A stretch of DNA of 41,646 nucleotides from SPGG2 sp964194625 (GCA_964194625.1 CAXMNC010000313.1:1-41646); one strand, 5' to 3'. Counted from the stretch's first letter, positions 26,401 to 34,840 are shown. Program-made: numbers and translations. Notes: generated by a model from the letters alone, not told the origin.

Positions 26401-27135
26401 CAACAGATGAGCAATTTCAATGCACCAACCGCGGTCTGTAAGGCGGCGGTGCTTTACGTATTTCGGACGCTGGTAGCGGACAATATTCCGTTGAATGCCG
26501 GTTGCCTTAAGCCACTCGAAATCATCATACCCGAAGGAAGCATGCTTAGTCCCAAACATCCGGGCGCAGTGGTGGCGGGTAATGTCGAGACCTCACAGTG
26601 CATCGTTGACGCGCTATATGGGGCGTTAGGGGTTATGGCGGCAGCACAGGGCACGATGAACAACTTCACTTTTGGTAGCGCGCGCTGGCAATACTACGAA
26701 ACGATCTGTGGCGGGTCCGGCGCTGGACCCGATTTTGACGGTACTGACGCAGTCCACACCCACATGACCAATTCGCGTATTACCGACCCAGAGGTATTGG
26801 AGTGGCGTTTCCCGGTGCTGGTGGAAAGTTTCTCCATCCGCCACGGTAGCGGCGGTGCTGGCCACAGACGAGGGGGTAACGGCGCAGTTCGGCGCATAAG
26901 GTTCCTCGAACCGATGACTGCCGCGATTCTCTCCAACCGACGCGCTGTCCCGCCATTTGGTGTTCACGGGGGTGGGTCAGGTGCCTTGGGGATCAACCGC
27001 GTAGAGCGTACAGACGGCCGTACGCTTGAGTTGGCCGGCTGTGATCAGGTCGATATGAACCCCGGTGACGTTTTTGTGATCGAGACGCCCGGTGGCGGTG
27101 GTTATGGCGCGCAAACGCCCGCGCCGCGGCGCTGA
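23488..27135 (+). CDS. Fused 5-oxoprolinase / hydantoinase (HyuA-HyuB)
   Basis: Encodes 1215 residues from ATG 23488; a TTG at 23476 adds only four residues. The N-terminal half is HyuA-like: WIDRGGTFTDVVAR, KMGTTVATNALLERKGER, LSGPAAGVVGAA and GFDMGGTSTDVSHY, which form the ATP-binding actin-like fold. From about residue 700 the HyuB-like domain begins (DPVRLEIFNNLFMSIAEQMG), with GARGHHADIGGITPGSMPPNS and GNVETSQCIVDALYGALG. Fused proteins of this size hydrolyse 5-oxoproline to glutamate with ATP, or related cyclic amides. In many bacteria the two parts are separate genes. Substrate is not fixed by sequence. Confidence 0.9.
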   Translation: MSKRTWQFWIDRGGTFTDVVARSPDSKLVTHKLLSENPEHYSDAALQGIRDVLGLTSDAPIPVDLIDSVKMGTTVATNALLERKGERTLLVVTCGFGDILRIGYQNRPRIFARHIVLPELLYERVIEIDGRYRADGEELVPLDTGAARSELQAAFDDGIRSVAIVFMHSYRCPQHEKQVAELARSIGFTQVSTSYEVSPLMKLVGRGDTTVVDAYLSPILRRYIDTVAAQLSGTRLLFMQSNGGLVDSRFFQGKNSILSGPAAGVVGAARTSVAAGFEKIIGFDMGGTSTDVSHYDGEFERTFESEVAGVRMRAPMMYIHTVAAGGGSIIRFDGNRFRVGPESAGADPGPACYRRGGPLTVTDCNAMVGKIIPSYFPKVFGPGGKLPLDVDVVRAKFSTLAADIEAATGNVRTPEQVAHGFLEIAVENMANAIRKISVQRGYDVSEYALCCFGGAGPQHACLVADALDISKVFIHPYAGVLSAYGMGLADRRVMREQAVEAKLANNLVPRLDQIFAGLESDGRVEMEYQGLADHEISSVRKVHVRYDGTDTALIVDYGTPVDISKRFEHAHRRRFGFIDPDKALVVEAASVEVIGVGDVRDDLVALSPSDDASSYSGKCVDQVDMYTANATHDGETQCKASIFTRDQLAPGNYVVGPAIIVEANSTIVVEPGWSAELTARNDIVLSRVTPLARSTAVGTRVDPVRLEIFNNLFMSIAEQMGTILQNTSHSVNMKERLDFSCAIFDADGGLVANAPHIPVHLGSMGESVQSVISQCRATMKLGDVYALNAPYNGGTHLPDVTVITPVFDEAGENILLYVGARGHHADIGGITPGSMPPNSVNIEEEGVLIDNFMLVDGGRLREAELRRLLTSGRYPARNPDQNIADLKAQIAANEAGVQGLHKMIDHFGLDTVHAFMGHVQDNAEESVRRVLDVLKDGDFAYQLDDGSVVRVAISIDRSARRACIDFTGTSDQQMSNFNAPTAVCKAAVLYVFRTLVADNIPLNAGCLKPLEIIIPEGSMLSPKHPGAVVAGNVETSQCIVDALYGALGVMAAAQGTMNNFTFGSARWQYYETICGGSGAGPDFDGTDAVHTHMTNSRITDPEVLEWRFPVLVESFSIRHGSGGAGHRRGGNGAVRRIRFLEPMTAAILSNRRAVPPFGVHGGGSGALGINRVERTDGRTLELAGCDQVDMNPGDVFVIETPGGGGYGAQTPAPRR

Positions 27136-27276
27136 GCCAGCATACGGCCATAACCGACCCGCACCGGTAGCAACGACCCCCGTGCCTATGCGGTACTTCA
27201 AGACGGCGCGCAGGCAGTGCTGCCCGTCCTTGGGCTAGATTCGTCTCACTGAGATCGGAAAAGAAAAGAGACTTCG

Positions 27277-27582
27277 TTAGACCATATCCTTCAAGCCCTT
27301 CAGCGGCTGGACCTTGACTACGTTGCGCGCTGGTTTGGCCTTGAAGGTCGTCTCTTCTTTAGTGAATGGGTTAATGCCTCTGCGTTCCGGGACAGCAGGT
27401 TTGTGTACGGCCTTGATCTTCATCAACCCAGGAACGTTAAAGACACCGACACCCCGTTTTAAGTCCCGCGAAATCATGTCGGCGAGCGCGTCGAATACCG
27501 CACCCACCTCTTTCTTTTTTAAAGTGGCGCGCTCAGAAATGTAGGTGTAGATTTCTGACTTCGTCGATGGTTTTGTTGGCAT
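27277..27582 (-). CDS. HU/IHF-family DNA-binding protein
   Basis: A 101-residue histone-like protein. It begins MPTKPSTKSEIYTYISERATL, continues KKKEVGAVFDALADMISRDL and has VFNVPGLMKIKAVHKPAVPERRGINPFT as the beta-arm region. This arm departs from classical HU (which has GFGTFxVxxRxARxGRNPxTG) but retains the RRGxNPFT-like tip and the KAKPARNVVKVQPLKGLKD end. It is a recognised bacterial variant. A GGAG site lies 7 bases before the start. It stands alone between the oxoprolinase gene and a decayed region, and should bind and bend DNA as a dimer. Confidence 0.88.
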   Translation of the reverse strand: MPTKPSTKSEIYTYISERATLKKKEVGAVFDALADMISRDLKRGVGVFNVPGLMKIKAVHKPAVPERRGINPFTKEETTFKAKPARNVVKVQPLKGLKDMV

Positions 27583-28146
27583 TTATCGCTCCCTTGAGGA
27601 GGTTGGGGATAGTTTTGTGCGGTAGTAACTTAGCATAATAGACAGCACCGAGGGTAGCGTTTGTTCGAAAAAGTGGACACGCAGATGGAGCTGGATTGCC
27701 TGCCCTCCAACCTGTCCGTAGCCGAGTCAATCATAGTGAGTTGAGAAAAAAGATTCCAAACTTTTCTTAATCCATTAATTTACAATCCCTTTCGTGCCTG
27801 ACCCTGAGGGTTGGTTGGTGGCAATGATCGGAAGACTGCCACCTAGGGAATCTGGTGCTGAGCCGATCAACTATCTTTCAAACTCGTCAATGCGGCCGAC
27901 AGTTTTTTCTTTTAAACCTTAGGCTTGATGACAGTGAGCAAGAATCACCATCGCCGCGAACCGAAAGGCGACGCATTCATTAGCCCGCTCATCTGTTCCG
28001 ACACACCGACCGTCGGATCTTCGCTTGTTGACCGCTTCCAACCAGCCTTGTTAGGCAAGTTTAATGGGTTGGGCCGTTACATGCACGTGCGTGGCCCACC
28101 GGACGTCACGTCTGCCGCCATCAAGTTGGCAGCAATGGGGGTCTGA
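27583..28146. other. Non-coding or decayed region (564 bp)
   Basis: Only a short open frame on the plus strand (ATG 27928, stop 28144-28146, 73 residues or fewer) is seen. It contains VDRFQPALLGKFNGLGRYMHVRG, matches no family I know, and its stop touches the ATG of the amidohydrolase pseudogene, so it may be a relic of a co-operonic gene. The rest holds AT-rich stretches and the promoter zone of the HU gene. No convincing terminator or RNA gene is visible. Confidence 0.4.
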
Positions 28147-28726
28147 ATGAACCGGCGTTCGTTTCTGTCAACCTTGGGCATGGCTGGGCTCGCCGCGGGT
28201 GGGTGCAAGTACTGGCCTGACGATGATATATGGAATGCCTGCTCGCGGGATGTATTGCCGCTACACCTGGCACACCGCGAACTGGTGCAGGCTGCCTGGG
28301 AAGGGATTGACCCTAATTACTTCTGGGATGTCCATATCCATCTGCTCGGCGTGGGCGCCAGTGGTATCTGGCCCAATCGATTTAAATGGATCGCCTCCAT
28401 CCATCCGTACCGGCCCGACGCCATCGAGGCTTCTCACACGAAACGATTGGCATCCTCGACTATTGAACGGGTCTGACTACCCACTACCCGGCGTGCTGCC
28501 CATATTTTCATTGCGCCAGATGGTTATCATGGGCTATATCAGCGAGAGTGTAGCTAAAGTTATTTCAGAGGTCCGTCATTACAATCCGCTACTGTTTGAC
28601 TTCCTGCTGAAACGTCACGCACGCGTAGGTGCTAGTCGGTTTTATGGCACCGTGTTTCAGTCGCGCCGCTTCTTCGACAGCACGACTCAAGCGGCGTCTG
28701 GGACGAGTTCGCACCATTATTCGTAG
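28147..28726 (+). pseudogene. Amidohydrolase pseudogene with two deletions and a frameshift
   Basis: Three blocks of one amidohydrolase (TIM-barrel metal hydrolase) survive. Block one (28147-28377) is a Tat/lipoprotein-like leader MNRRSFLSTLGMAG, then AAWEGIDPNYFWDVHIHLLGVGASGIW, holding the HxH metal motif. Block two (28378-28431), RFKWIASIHPYRPDAIEA, normally lies well over 100 residues further on and is joined in frame. Block three, in another frame (28439-28726), is RNDWHPRLLNGSDYPLPG, then EVRHYNPLLFDFLLKRH, the normal C-terminal end. The middle barrel strands and their metal ligands are missing. The intact family is near 400 residues. It cannot encode a working enzyme. Confidence 0.75.
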
Positions 28727-28870
28727 CCGGGTGGGTGGAGCTGCCTTTATCGACAAACATCGCTTAGGAAATAATGCGTTACCCACGGGGGCTCGCTATA
28801 ATGTGCCGTTGATCTATGCGTGCAATACGCCCATCTGACAAGGGGCGGTGTATTTTCGGAGTTAGCAAGA

Positions 28871-29161
28871 ATGCCAATCTATGAGTATCGATGCGAAGCT
28901 TGTGGCCACGAGCTTGAGGCTATCCAGAAGTTCAGTGACGCAGCATTGAGGGATTGCCCGGTCTGCGGCAAATCGAAGCTGAAGAAGCTAGTTTCGGCCG
29001 CCGGTTTCCAACTTAAAGGTACCGGGTGGTATGTGACTGATTTCAAGGACGGTGGTAAGAGCAAAATGAAGAAAGACTCCGAACCTGAATCCAAGCCTAA
29101 GAAGGAAGAAAAAACTAAAGACAAGAAAAAGGCTGGCGGTTCTAGTAGTAGCGACGATTAG
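28871..29161 (+). CDS. FmdB-family zinc-ribbon protein
   Basis: Encodes 96 residues from ATG 28871. The N-terminal zinc ribbon is MPIYEYRCEACGHELE, with CPVCGKSKLKKLVSAAGFQLKGTGWY; two CxxC knuckles are intact. The C-terminal half is a charged, low-complexity Lys/Glu/Ser tail. It is the usual first gene of the fmdB - DUF502 - aspS set in Gammaproteobacteria. The exact role is unknown; older 'formamidase regulator' labels are not well supported. It lies 5 bp before the DUF502 gene. Confidence 0.9.
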   Translation: MPIYEYRCEACGHELEAIQKFSDAALRDCPVCGKSKLKKLVSAAGFQLKGTGWYVTDFKDGGKSKMKKDSEPESKPKKEEKTKDKKKAGGSSSSDD

Positions 29162-29166
29162 CGCCG

Positions 29167-29808
29167 ATGAGCCACATTCGACGTTACCTTATCGCTGGAC
29201 TTCTCGTCTGGGTTCCGCTCGGGTTCACATTCTTGGTGATCAAGTTTTTGATCGACCTGATGGACCGGACACTGCTGTTACTGCCACCTGGCCTACGCCC
29301 TGAAAACTTGTTGGGGTTTAGAATTCCCGGGCTGGGTGTACTGCTAACGGTTGTCGTAGTCTTAGTGACCGGTATGATCGCTGCCAACTTGTTTGGCCGC
29401 AAACTTGTGCGTCTTGGTGAACGCGTGGTGGCTCGCATTCCGCTAGTGCGTTCGATCTATTCGGGTGTCAAGCAGGTCATGGAGACGATGTTCTCTGGCG
29501 GCGGGAAGTCTTTCCGTAGCGTCGTCTTGATTGAGTATCCACGAAAGGGGCTATGGACGCTGGCGTTTTTGACCGGAGAGCAGGGCGCGCCCGAGATAGA
29601 AGCTAAAGTCGGAGGTTCGGTGAGTCATCTATTCGTACCGACAACGCCGAATCCTACCTCTGGCTTCTTTTTAGCGGTGCCTACTAATGATCTGATCGTG
29701 TTAGATATGACGATAGACGAGGGGATCAAGATGATCATGTCTGCCGGCGTGGTGGTGCCCAAGGAAAGGAAAGATGCGTTGGTTGCCGGTGGTGAAAAGA
29801 ATAAGTGA
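29167..29808 (+). CDS. DUF502 membrane protein
   Basis: A 213-residue inner-membrane protein with two N-terminal transmembrane segments (about 8-30 and 55-78). The family hallmarks are AGLLVWVPLGFTFLVI, then ARIPLVRSIYSGVKQVMET and VPTTPNPTSGFFLAVP. Function is unknown; the constant location between fmdB and aspS suggests co-expression. The stop is 47 bp before aspS. Confidence 0.92.
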   Translation: MSHIRRYLIAGLLVWVPLGFTFLVIKFLIDLMDRTLLLLPPGLRPENLLGFRIPGLGVLLTVVVVLVTGMIAANLFGRKLVRLGERVVARIPLVRSIYSGVKQVMETMFSGGGKSFRSVVLIEYPRKGLWTLAFLTGEQGAPEIEAKVGGSVSHLFVPTTPNPTSGFFLAVPTNDLIVLDMTIDEGIKMIMSAGVVVPKERKDALVAGGEKNK

Positions 29809-29855
29809 CGTCTATCCTCGCTGGGCCGTCTAACCAGAGGTAGTACAAGAACACG

Positions 29856-31640
29856 ATGCGTAGCCATTATTGTGGACAGGTCGATGAATCCTTAGTCGAC
29901 CAAGAGGTTACCTTGTGTGGTTGGGTACATAGCTACCGAGATCACGGCGGGTTGATCTTTATCGACCTGCGAGACTGTGCAGGCATCGTGCAAGTCGTGT
30001 TCGATCCAGTTGACTCACAAGTATTTGAATTGGCGGAGAGCATCCGTAACGAGTATGTACTGCGCGTGACGGGTCAGGTGCGTCAACGTCCGGCCGGGAC
30101 CGAAAACCCAGGCCTTCATACGGGTCAGGTGGAAGTTGTCGGTGCCCAGCTAGAGATTCTAAATGAGTCGGGTGTGTTACCGTTTCAACTCGACGAATCA
30201 GATGTCGGTGAGGCGGTGAGATTGAAGCATCGTTATCTCGATTTGCGTAGACCAGTCATGCAAGAGAATATCCGTCTACGCCATCGGGTGACGACTACCC
30301 TGCGTAATTTCCTGGAGAACCGGGGTTTCGTCGACATCGAAACGCCGATGCTAACGAAATCTACACCTGAGGGGGCTCGCGACTATCTGGTACCGGCGCG
30401 TACCTATCCTGGTCATTTTTTCGCTTTGCCGCAATCACCTCAGATTTTCAAGCAGATCTTGATGGTGGCGGGGTTCGAACGCTATTACCAGATCGTACGC
30501 TGCTTCCGCGATGAGGATCTACGCGCCGATCGCCAGCCGGAATTCACCCAGTTGGACATAGAGATATCCTTTATGGGCGAAGACCGCATCATGGCGCTGA
30601 TGGAGGCAATGATCCGTGATCTGTTCAAGGTGGTGCTCGATATAGATTTACCGGATCCCTTTCCCCGGCTGACCCATGCGCAGGCGCTTGCCCGCTATGG
30701 CACCGATCGACCCGATCTACGCAATGCGCTCGAGCTAGTTGACGTTGGCGACCTGATGAAGGATGTCGAATTCAAGGTGTTCTCGCAGCCAGCTAACCGC
30801 AGCGGCGGTCGGGTCGCCGTATTACGCTTGCCCGCTGGTGGCGACCTCACCCGCAAGGAGATCGATGACTACACAAACTTTGTCGGCAATTACGGGGCCA
30901 AGGGGTTGGCCTATATAAGGGTCAATGACCCTGCTAAAGGGCGTGATGGTTTGCAATCGCCAATTCTCAAGTTTCTGCCTGACCCGGTTGTAAGCGCGAT
31001 TGTAGAACGTACCGGTGCCCAGGCGGGTGATATGTTGTTCTTTGGCGCTGATCGGGCCGACGTGGTTAACGATGCCCTAGGTGCACTGCGTCTGCGGCTT
31101 GGTACCGACACGGGCATCGTAGAAGGTGGCTGGCAACCGGTCTGGATCGTTGACTTTCCTATGTTTGAATACGACCCAGACGCTAAGCGCTGGATGGCGC
31201 TTCATCATCCTTTCACGGCGCCGACAGAAGCGGATGCAGAACGCGTGGACATTGATCCTGCCAATGTGATGTCACGCGCATATGATCTAGTCGTCAACGG
31301 CAGCGAAATCGGCGGCGGTTCGATTCGTAACCATCGGCTGGATATGCAGCAGAAGGTGTTTGCAGCGCTTGGCATAGAAGAGCAAGAGGCACGTGAGAAG
31401 TTTGGTTTTTTGTTGGAGGCTTTGAAGTATGGCGCACCACCACATGGTGGCATTGCTTTTGGTCTCGATCGTATTGTGGCGCTGATGGCCGGTGCTGAGT
31501 CGATTCGTGATGTAATTGCGTTTCCGAAGACACAAAAGGCGGCGGACTTGATGACCGAGGCGCCAAGCCTTGTCGATGACCGGCAGCTACGCGAACTACA
31601 CATAAAACTACGCAGACCGTCCACGCCCGCGAAACAATAG
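29856..31640 (+). CDS. aspS: Aspartate-tRNA ligase, probably non-discriminating type
   Basis: A 594-residue class II synthetase of bacterial type with N-terminal OB fold, GAD insertion and catalytic domain. Motif 2 lies in IVRCFRDEDLRADRQPEFT and motif 3 in GGIAFGLDRIVALMAG. LTKSTPEGARDYLVP and DLRRPVMQ are typical. The anticodon-binding domain reads GWVHSYRDHGG with His30, and Gly81 lies in RPAG. These correspond to His31 and Gly82 of Pseudomonas aeruginosa AspRS, which allow charging of both tRNA-Asp and tRNA-Asn; E. coli has RDLGS instead. The organism may therefore make Asn-tRNA by transamidation. Confidence 0.95.
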   Translation: MRSHYCGQVDESLVDQEVTLCGWVHSYRDHGGLIFIDLRDCAGIVQVVFDPVDSQVFELAESIRNEYVLRVTGQVRQRPAGTENPGLHTGQVEVVGAQLEILNESGVLPFQLDESDVGEAVRLKHRYLDLRRPVMQENIRLRHRVTTTLRNFLENRGFVDIETPMLTKSTPEGARDYLVPARTYPGHFFALPQSPQIFKQILMVAGFERYYQIVRCFRDEDLRADRQPEFTQLDIEISFMGEDRIMALMEAMIRDLFKVVLDIDLPDPFPRLTHAQALARYGTDRPDLRNALELVDVGDLMKDVEFKVFSQPANRSGGRVAVLRLPAGGDLTRKEIDDYTNFVGNYGAKGLAYIRVNDPAKGRDGLQSPILKFLPDPVVSAIVERTGAQAGDMLFFGADRADVVNDALGALRLRLGTDTGIVEGGWQPVWIVDFPMFEYDPDAKRWMALHHPFTAPTEADAERVDIDPANVMSRAYDLVVNGSEIGGGSIRNHRLDMQQKVFAALGIEEQEAREKFGFLLEALKYGAPPHGGIAFGLDRIVALMAGAESIRDVIAFPKTQKAADLMTEAPSLVDDRQLRELHIKLRRPSTPAKQ

Positions 31641-31653
31641 TTTGTCAGTAGTT

Positions 31654-32106
31654 ATGTCTAAACATAAAAGGCCGGAGTCGGTACTGGTTGTCGTTTACAC
31701 GCGAGCCGGCACAGTATTGTTGTTACGGCGCTCAGACCAAACCGGTTGGTGGCAATCGGTTACTGGCAGTATGAGATGGGATGAAAGCGATCCCGAAGTC
31801 ACTGCGTGTCGCGAACTCAGCGAAGAGACCGGCCTTGTGGTAAATGATGGCCTACGTAACTGGGAAAAGACCTTCCGATTCCAAATCTTGCCACAGTGGG
31901 CGCATCGCTATCGGCCGGAGACGAAAGAAAACCTTGAGCACATGTTTTCGCTGGAGTTGCCGGAGGAAGTGATGATTACCATGAATGCGGTAGAGCATGC
32001 AGCGTTTGTTTGGTTACCATTTGCTGAGGCGTCGCAACGCGTAACGTCGTGGACCAACCGGGAGGCAATCGATTTAATCCAGGCGACGTGCAACTTTGGA
32101 GCGTAG
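31654..32106 (+). CDS. nudB: Dihydroneopterin triphosphate diphosphatase (Nudix)
   Basis: Encodes 150 residues from ATG 31654; the in-frame TTG at 31642 is less likely because family members begin close to KRPESVLVVVY. The Nudix box is GSMRWDESDPEVTACRELSEE, then TGL, with eight residues instead of seven between the first Glu and the Arg-Glu pair. NudB removes pyrophosphate from dihydroneopterin triphosphate in folate synthesis. Its location directly after aspS is standard in Gammaproteobacteria. The stop overlaps the TTG start of the next gene. Confidence 0.88.
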   Translation: MSKHKRPESVLVVVYTRAGTVLLLRRSDQTGWWQSVTGSMRWDESDPEVTACRELSEETGLVVNDGLRNWEKTFRFQILPQWAHRYRPETKENLEHMFSLELPEEVMITMNAVEHAAFVWLPFAEASQRVTSWTNREAIDLIQATCNFGA

Positions 32107-32743
32107 CGCCAGCCAAGAGACAGTGGTGCTCGTTCACGGCCTGTGGCTGTCAGGCTGGAGTTTGTATGTGCTAGGTCAGCGGTTGGCGCGCTACGGATTC
32201 GAAACCTGTCCGTTTTCATACCCGTCGGTTAGCCAAAATCTCCTGCAAAACGCGGAGCGTTTGCAGCGTTTTTTGGTCCACTTGAAGCGCCCGCTAGTGC
32301 ACCTGGTTGGACACAGCCTTGGGGGTATTGTCATTCGAGCGCTGTTTCATCAGCACCCAGCGCAGCCACCGGGCCGCATCGTAACGCTGGGTGCGCCCCA
32401 CGGCGGTAGTTACCCGGCGTCGGTGCTGGTACGGACCGCGCTTGGGCGTAAGATTACGGGGCGCTCTATGCAACAGCTTTTGGCGGGGATGCCGACGCAC
32501 TGGCGGCCGGTAGACCGAGATATTGGGGTGATTGCCGGTGACATTAGCATCGGTATGGGGCGATTGTTTCCACGGTTCCCGCGACCTAATGATGGCGTGG
32601 TCTCGGCGGCGGAGGCCCAGTTGCCAGGCGCCACCGACATCACTACGTTGCATGTATCGCACACCGCAATGGTCGTGTCGTCGCAGGTTGCGCATCAGGT
32701 GTGTTGGTTTCTGAAACACGGGCGCTTTCAAACGGACCGTTAA
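32096..32743 (+). CDS. Alpha/beta hydrolase, lipase-like
   Basis: A 215-residue alpha/beta hydrolase without a signal peptide. VVLVHGLWLSGWSLYVLGQRL is the oxyanion region, VGHSLGGIVIRAL the nucleophile elbow, and GAPHGGSYPAS a lipase-like loop. The acid is probably in RPNDGVVS and the His in LHVSHTAMVVS. The overall pattern is that of PGAP1/lipase class 'DUF' esterases. The start is TTG 32096, inside the nudB 3' end; a shorter start such as GTG 32123 would cut into the first strand. The 182-bp gap to yebC contains GC-rich sequence and no gene. Confidence 0.8.
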   Translation: MERSASQETVVLVHGLWLSGWSLYVLGQRLARYGFETCPFSYPSVSQNLLQNAERLQRFLVHLKRPLVHLVGHSLGGIVIRALFHQHPAQPPGRIVTLGAPHGGSYPASVLVRTALGRKITGRSMQQLLAGMPTHWRPVDRDIGVIAGDISIGMGRLFPRFPRPNDGVVSAAEAQLPGATDITTLHVSHTAMVVSSQVAHQVCWFLKHGRFQTDR

Positions 32744-32925
32744 TGGCAGTCGCTGACCCTACCCCAGCTGCGGGGCCCAGCTATGTCCCGATTGGGCGTG
32801 TCGACCGGCCCCTTACTGCCGCTTGTCAGTCCGTTTTGGCCCCGGTTGGGGTCCATTAGCGCTAGTGGTAAACTGCTGCCGGCCGCTTTGGAGCCTCAGG
32901 CATACTCGATATAGCAAGCATATCT

Positions 32926-33675
32926 ATGGCCGGCCATAGCAAATGGGCCAATATCCGTTTCCGAAAAGGTGCGCAAGATGCCCGGCGTGGCAAGCTTTTC
33001 ACTAAATTAATCCGTGAGATCACTGCTGCCACGCGTCTTGGTGGGGAAGATCCGGCAGGTAATCCGAGATTGCGAACCGCCATCGATAAGGCGATGGCGC
33101 AGAATATGCCTAAGGACAACGTCGAGCGCGCCATCAAACGCGGCGCTGGCGATCTCGATGGTGTGAACTATGAGGACGTGCGGTACGAGGGATTTGGGCC
33201 GGGAGGCGTAGCCATACTTATCGAGTGCACGACCGACAATCGAAAGCGAACCGTAGGCGAGATGCGCCATGCGTTCACCAAGCATGGTGGTAATCTCGGT
33301 ACCGATGGTTCGGTCGCCTATCTATTTAACAAGCAAGGCATGCTCAGTTTTCCCGCCGACGTCGACGGGGAAGCCATCATGGAGGCGGCGATATTGGCAG
33401 GTGCTGAGGACGTCGTCACCAATGACGACGGGACACACGACGTCATTACGACACCGCAAAGTTTCGAAGCCATCCGCGATGCCATGAAGGCCAGCGGATT
33501 TGCACCAGAAATGGCGGAAGTGACCCAGCGCGCATTTACCGCCGTGCCGCTATCCGGTGAAGATGCGGAAAAGACATTACGGCTTTTAGAGATGCTCGAG
33601 GATTTGGACGATGTGCAGAACGTCCACACCAACGCTGACTTTCCAGAAGAGTTGGCGAAACAACAGCAGGCCTGA
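32926..33675 (+). CDS. yebC: YebC/PmpR-family translation/transcription factor
   Basis: A 249-residue protein beginning MAGHSKWANIRFRKGAQDARRG, the unmistakable family opening. KLIREITAATRLGG, NMPKDNVERAIKRG and DDGTHDVITTPQSFEAIRDAM follow. YebC proteins have long been called DNA-binding regulators, and more recent work links family members to relief of ribosome stalling at proline motifs. Length is standard. It precedes ruvC, a very common order in Proteobacteria. Confidence 0.95.
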   Translation: MAGHSKWANIRFRKGAQDARRGKLFTKLIREITAATRLGGEDPAGNPRLRTAIDKAMAQNMPKDNVERAIKRGAGDLDGVNYEDVRYEGFGPGGVAILIECTTDNRKRTVGEMRHAFTKHGGNLGTDGSVAYLFNKQGMLSFPADVDGEAIMEAAILAGAEDVVTNDDGTHDVITTPQSFEAIRDAMKASGFAPEMAEVTQRAFTAVPLSGEDAEKTLRLLEMLEDLDDVQNVHTNADFPEELAKQQQA

Positions 33676-33724
33676 AAGATACGCAAGACCCATGACCACA
33701 TTCCCTGGGATACTCATCTAAGTG

Positions 33725-34240
33725 ATGCGCGTGCTGGGCATTGATCCAGGCTCCCGCATTACTGGGTTCGGGGTGGTCAACGTTGCGAGTGACGGTGGCC
33801 TAGCGTATGTCGATAGTGGTTGCGTGCGTACCGAGGGCAGCAGTCAATCACAGCGTCTGAAGACCATCTACGATGGAATTTCTGCGGTCATCACCAGCTA
33901 CATTCCCGACGTACTGGTGGTTGAAAAAGTTTTTATGGCTAAGAATGCGGACTCTGCACTTAAGCTGGGGCAGGCCCGTGGCGTAGCAATCTGTGCCGGG
34001 ATCAATCATGAACTGGAAGCGATGGAATATACGGCGTTACAAATCAAGCGTGCAGTGGTTGGTAATGGTCAGGCACGAAAGCAACAAGTCCAACATATGG
34101 TAAAGGTATTACTCGGCTTGTCCGGCACACCGCAGCCAGATGCCGCCGATGCGCTTGCCTGCGCGATTTGCCACGCACACTATGCGATGGGCCGTGCCGC
34201 GGTAACCCGTGGACTAGGGCGACGCGCGAGGGCAGTTTGA
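33725..34240 (+). CDS. ruvC: Holliday-junction endonuclease RuvC
   Basis: Encodes 171 residues from ATG 33725; GTG 33722 adds only one residue. The four catalytic acids are all present: Asp7 (GIDPG), Glu67 (VVEKVF), Asp139 and Asp142 (PDAADALA). It resolves Holliday junctions with RuvAB. Its TGA overlaps the ruvA ATG (TGATG at 34238-34242), so translation is coupled. Length is normal. Confidence 0.96.
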   Translation: MRVLGIDPGSRITGFGVVNVASDGGLAYVDSGCVRTEGSSQSQRLKTIYDGISAVITSYIPDVLVVEKVFMAKNADSALKLGQARGVAICAGINHELEAMEYTALQIKRAVVGNGQARKQQVQHMVKVLLGLSGTPQPDAADALACAICHAHYAMGRAAVTRGLGRRARAV

Positions 34241-34836
34241 TGATCGGTAGGCTACGGGGAAAATTATTGCGCAAGCAACCGCCATCACTATTATTGGATG
34301 TCGCAGGTGTGGGTTATGAACTGGAAGCGCCGATGACGACCTTTTACGATCTCCCGGCCATGGGAGAGGACACGACCCTGTACACGCACATGGTGGTGCG
34401 CGACGATGCGCAGCTGCTATATGGATTCAGTCGCGAAAGCCAGCGCCGATTATTCCGCAGTCTCCTTAAGATAAGCGGTATCGGGCCGCGGGTGGCCTTG
34501 GCCATCTTGTCCGGTTTATCGGAAGAGGAGTTCATGCATTGTATCAGTAGCGAGGATGTGGCGCGGCTGAGCCAAACCCCCGGTATCGGCCGCAAGACCG
34601 CGCAGCGTTTGGTAATGGAAATGCGTGATAAAGCGTTTATCGGCCACGATGAGGTTGAACTGGCAGATATTCGTGCCAGCATTGCAAAACAAGATTCGGT
34701 TGGCGAGGCGGTTAGCGCGCTAGTGGCACTTGGCTATAAGCCCAACGAGGCCAGTCGCGCCGTTCATGGTGTGGCCCCCAGCGGTATGACAACCGAAGAA
34801 ATCATTCGTCAGGCGCTTAAGGCGGCCGCGGGATAA
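34240..34836 (+). CDS. ruvA: Holliday-junction DNA-binding protein RuvA
   Basis: Encodes 198 residues from ATG 34240; the frame extends upstream over ruvC but that part is not RuvA. MIGRLRGKLL is the usual start. The OB fold has VAGVGYELEAPM and LYGFSRESQRRLF, and the two HhH motifs are ISGIGPRVALAIL and TPGIGRKTAQRLVMEM. The C-terminal domain (EAVSALVALGYKPNEASRAV) binds RuvB. Complete and typical. The ruvB GTG lies 4 bp after the stop. Confidence 0.95.
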   Translation: MIGRLRGKLLRKQPPSLLLDVAGVGYELEAPMTTFYDLPAMGEDTTLYTHMVVRDDAQLLYGFSRESQRRLFRSLLKISGIGPRVALAILSGLSEEEFMHCISSEDVARLSQTPGIGRKTAQRLVMEMRDKAFIGHDEVELADIRASIAKQDSVGEAVSALVALGYKPNEASRAVHGVAPSGMTTEEIIRQALKAAAG

Positions 34837-34840
34837 GAAT

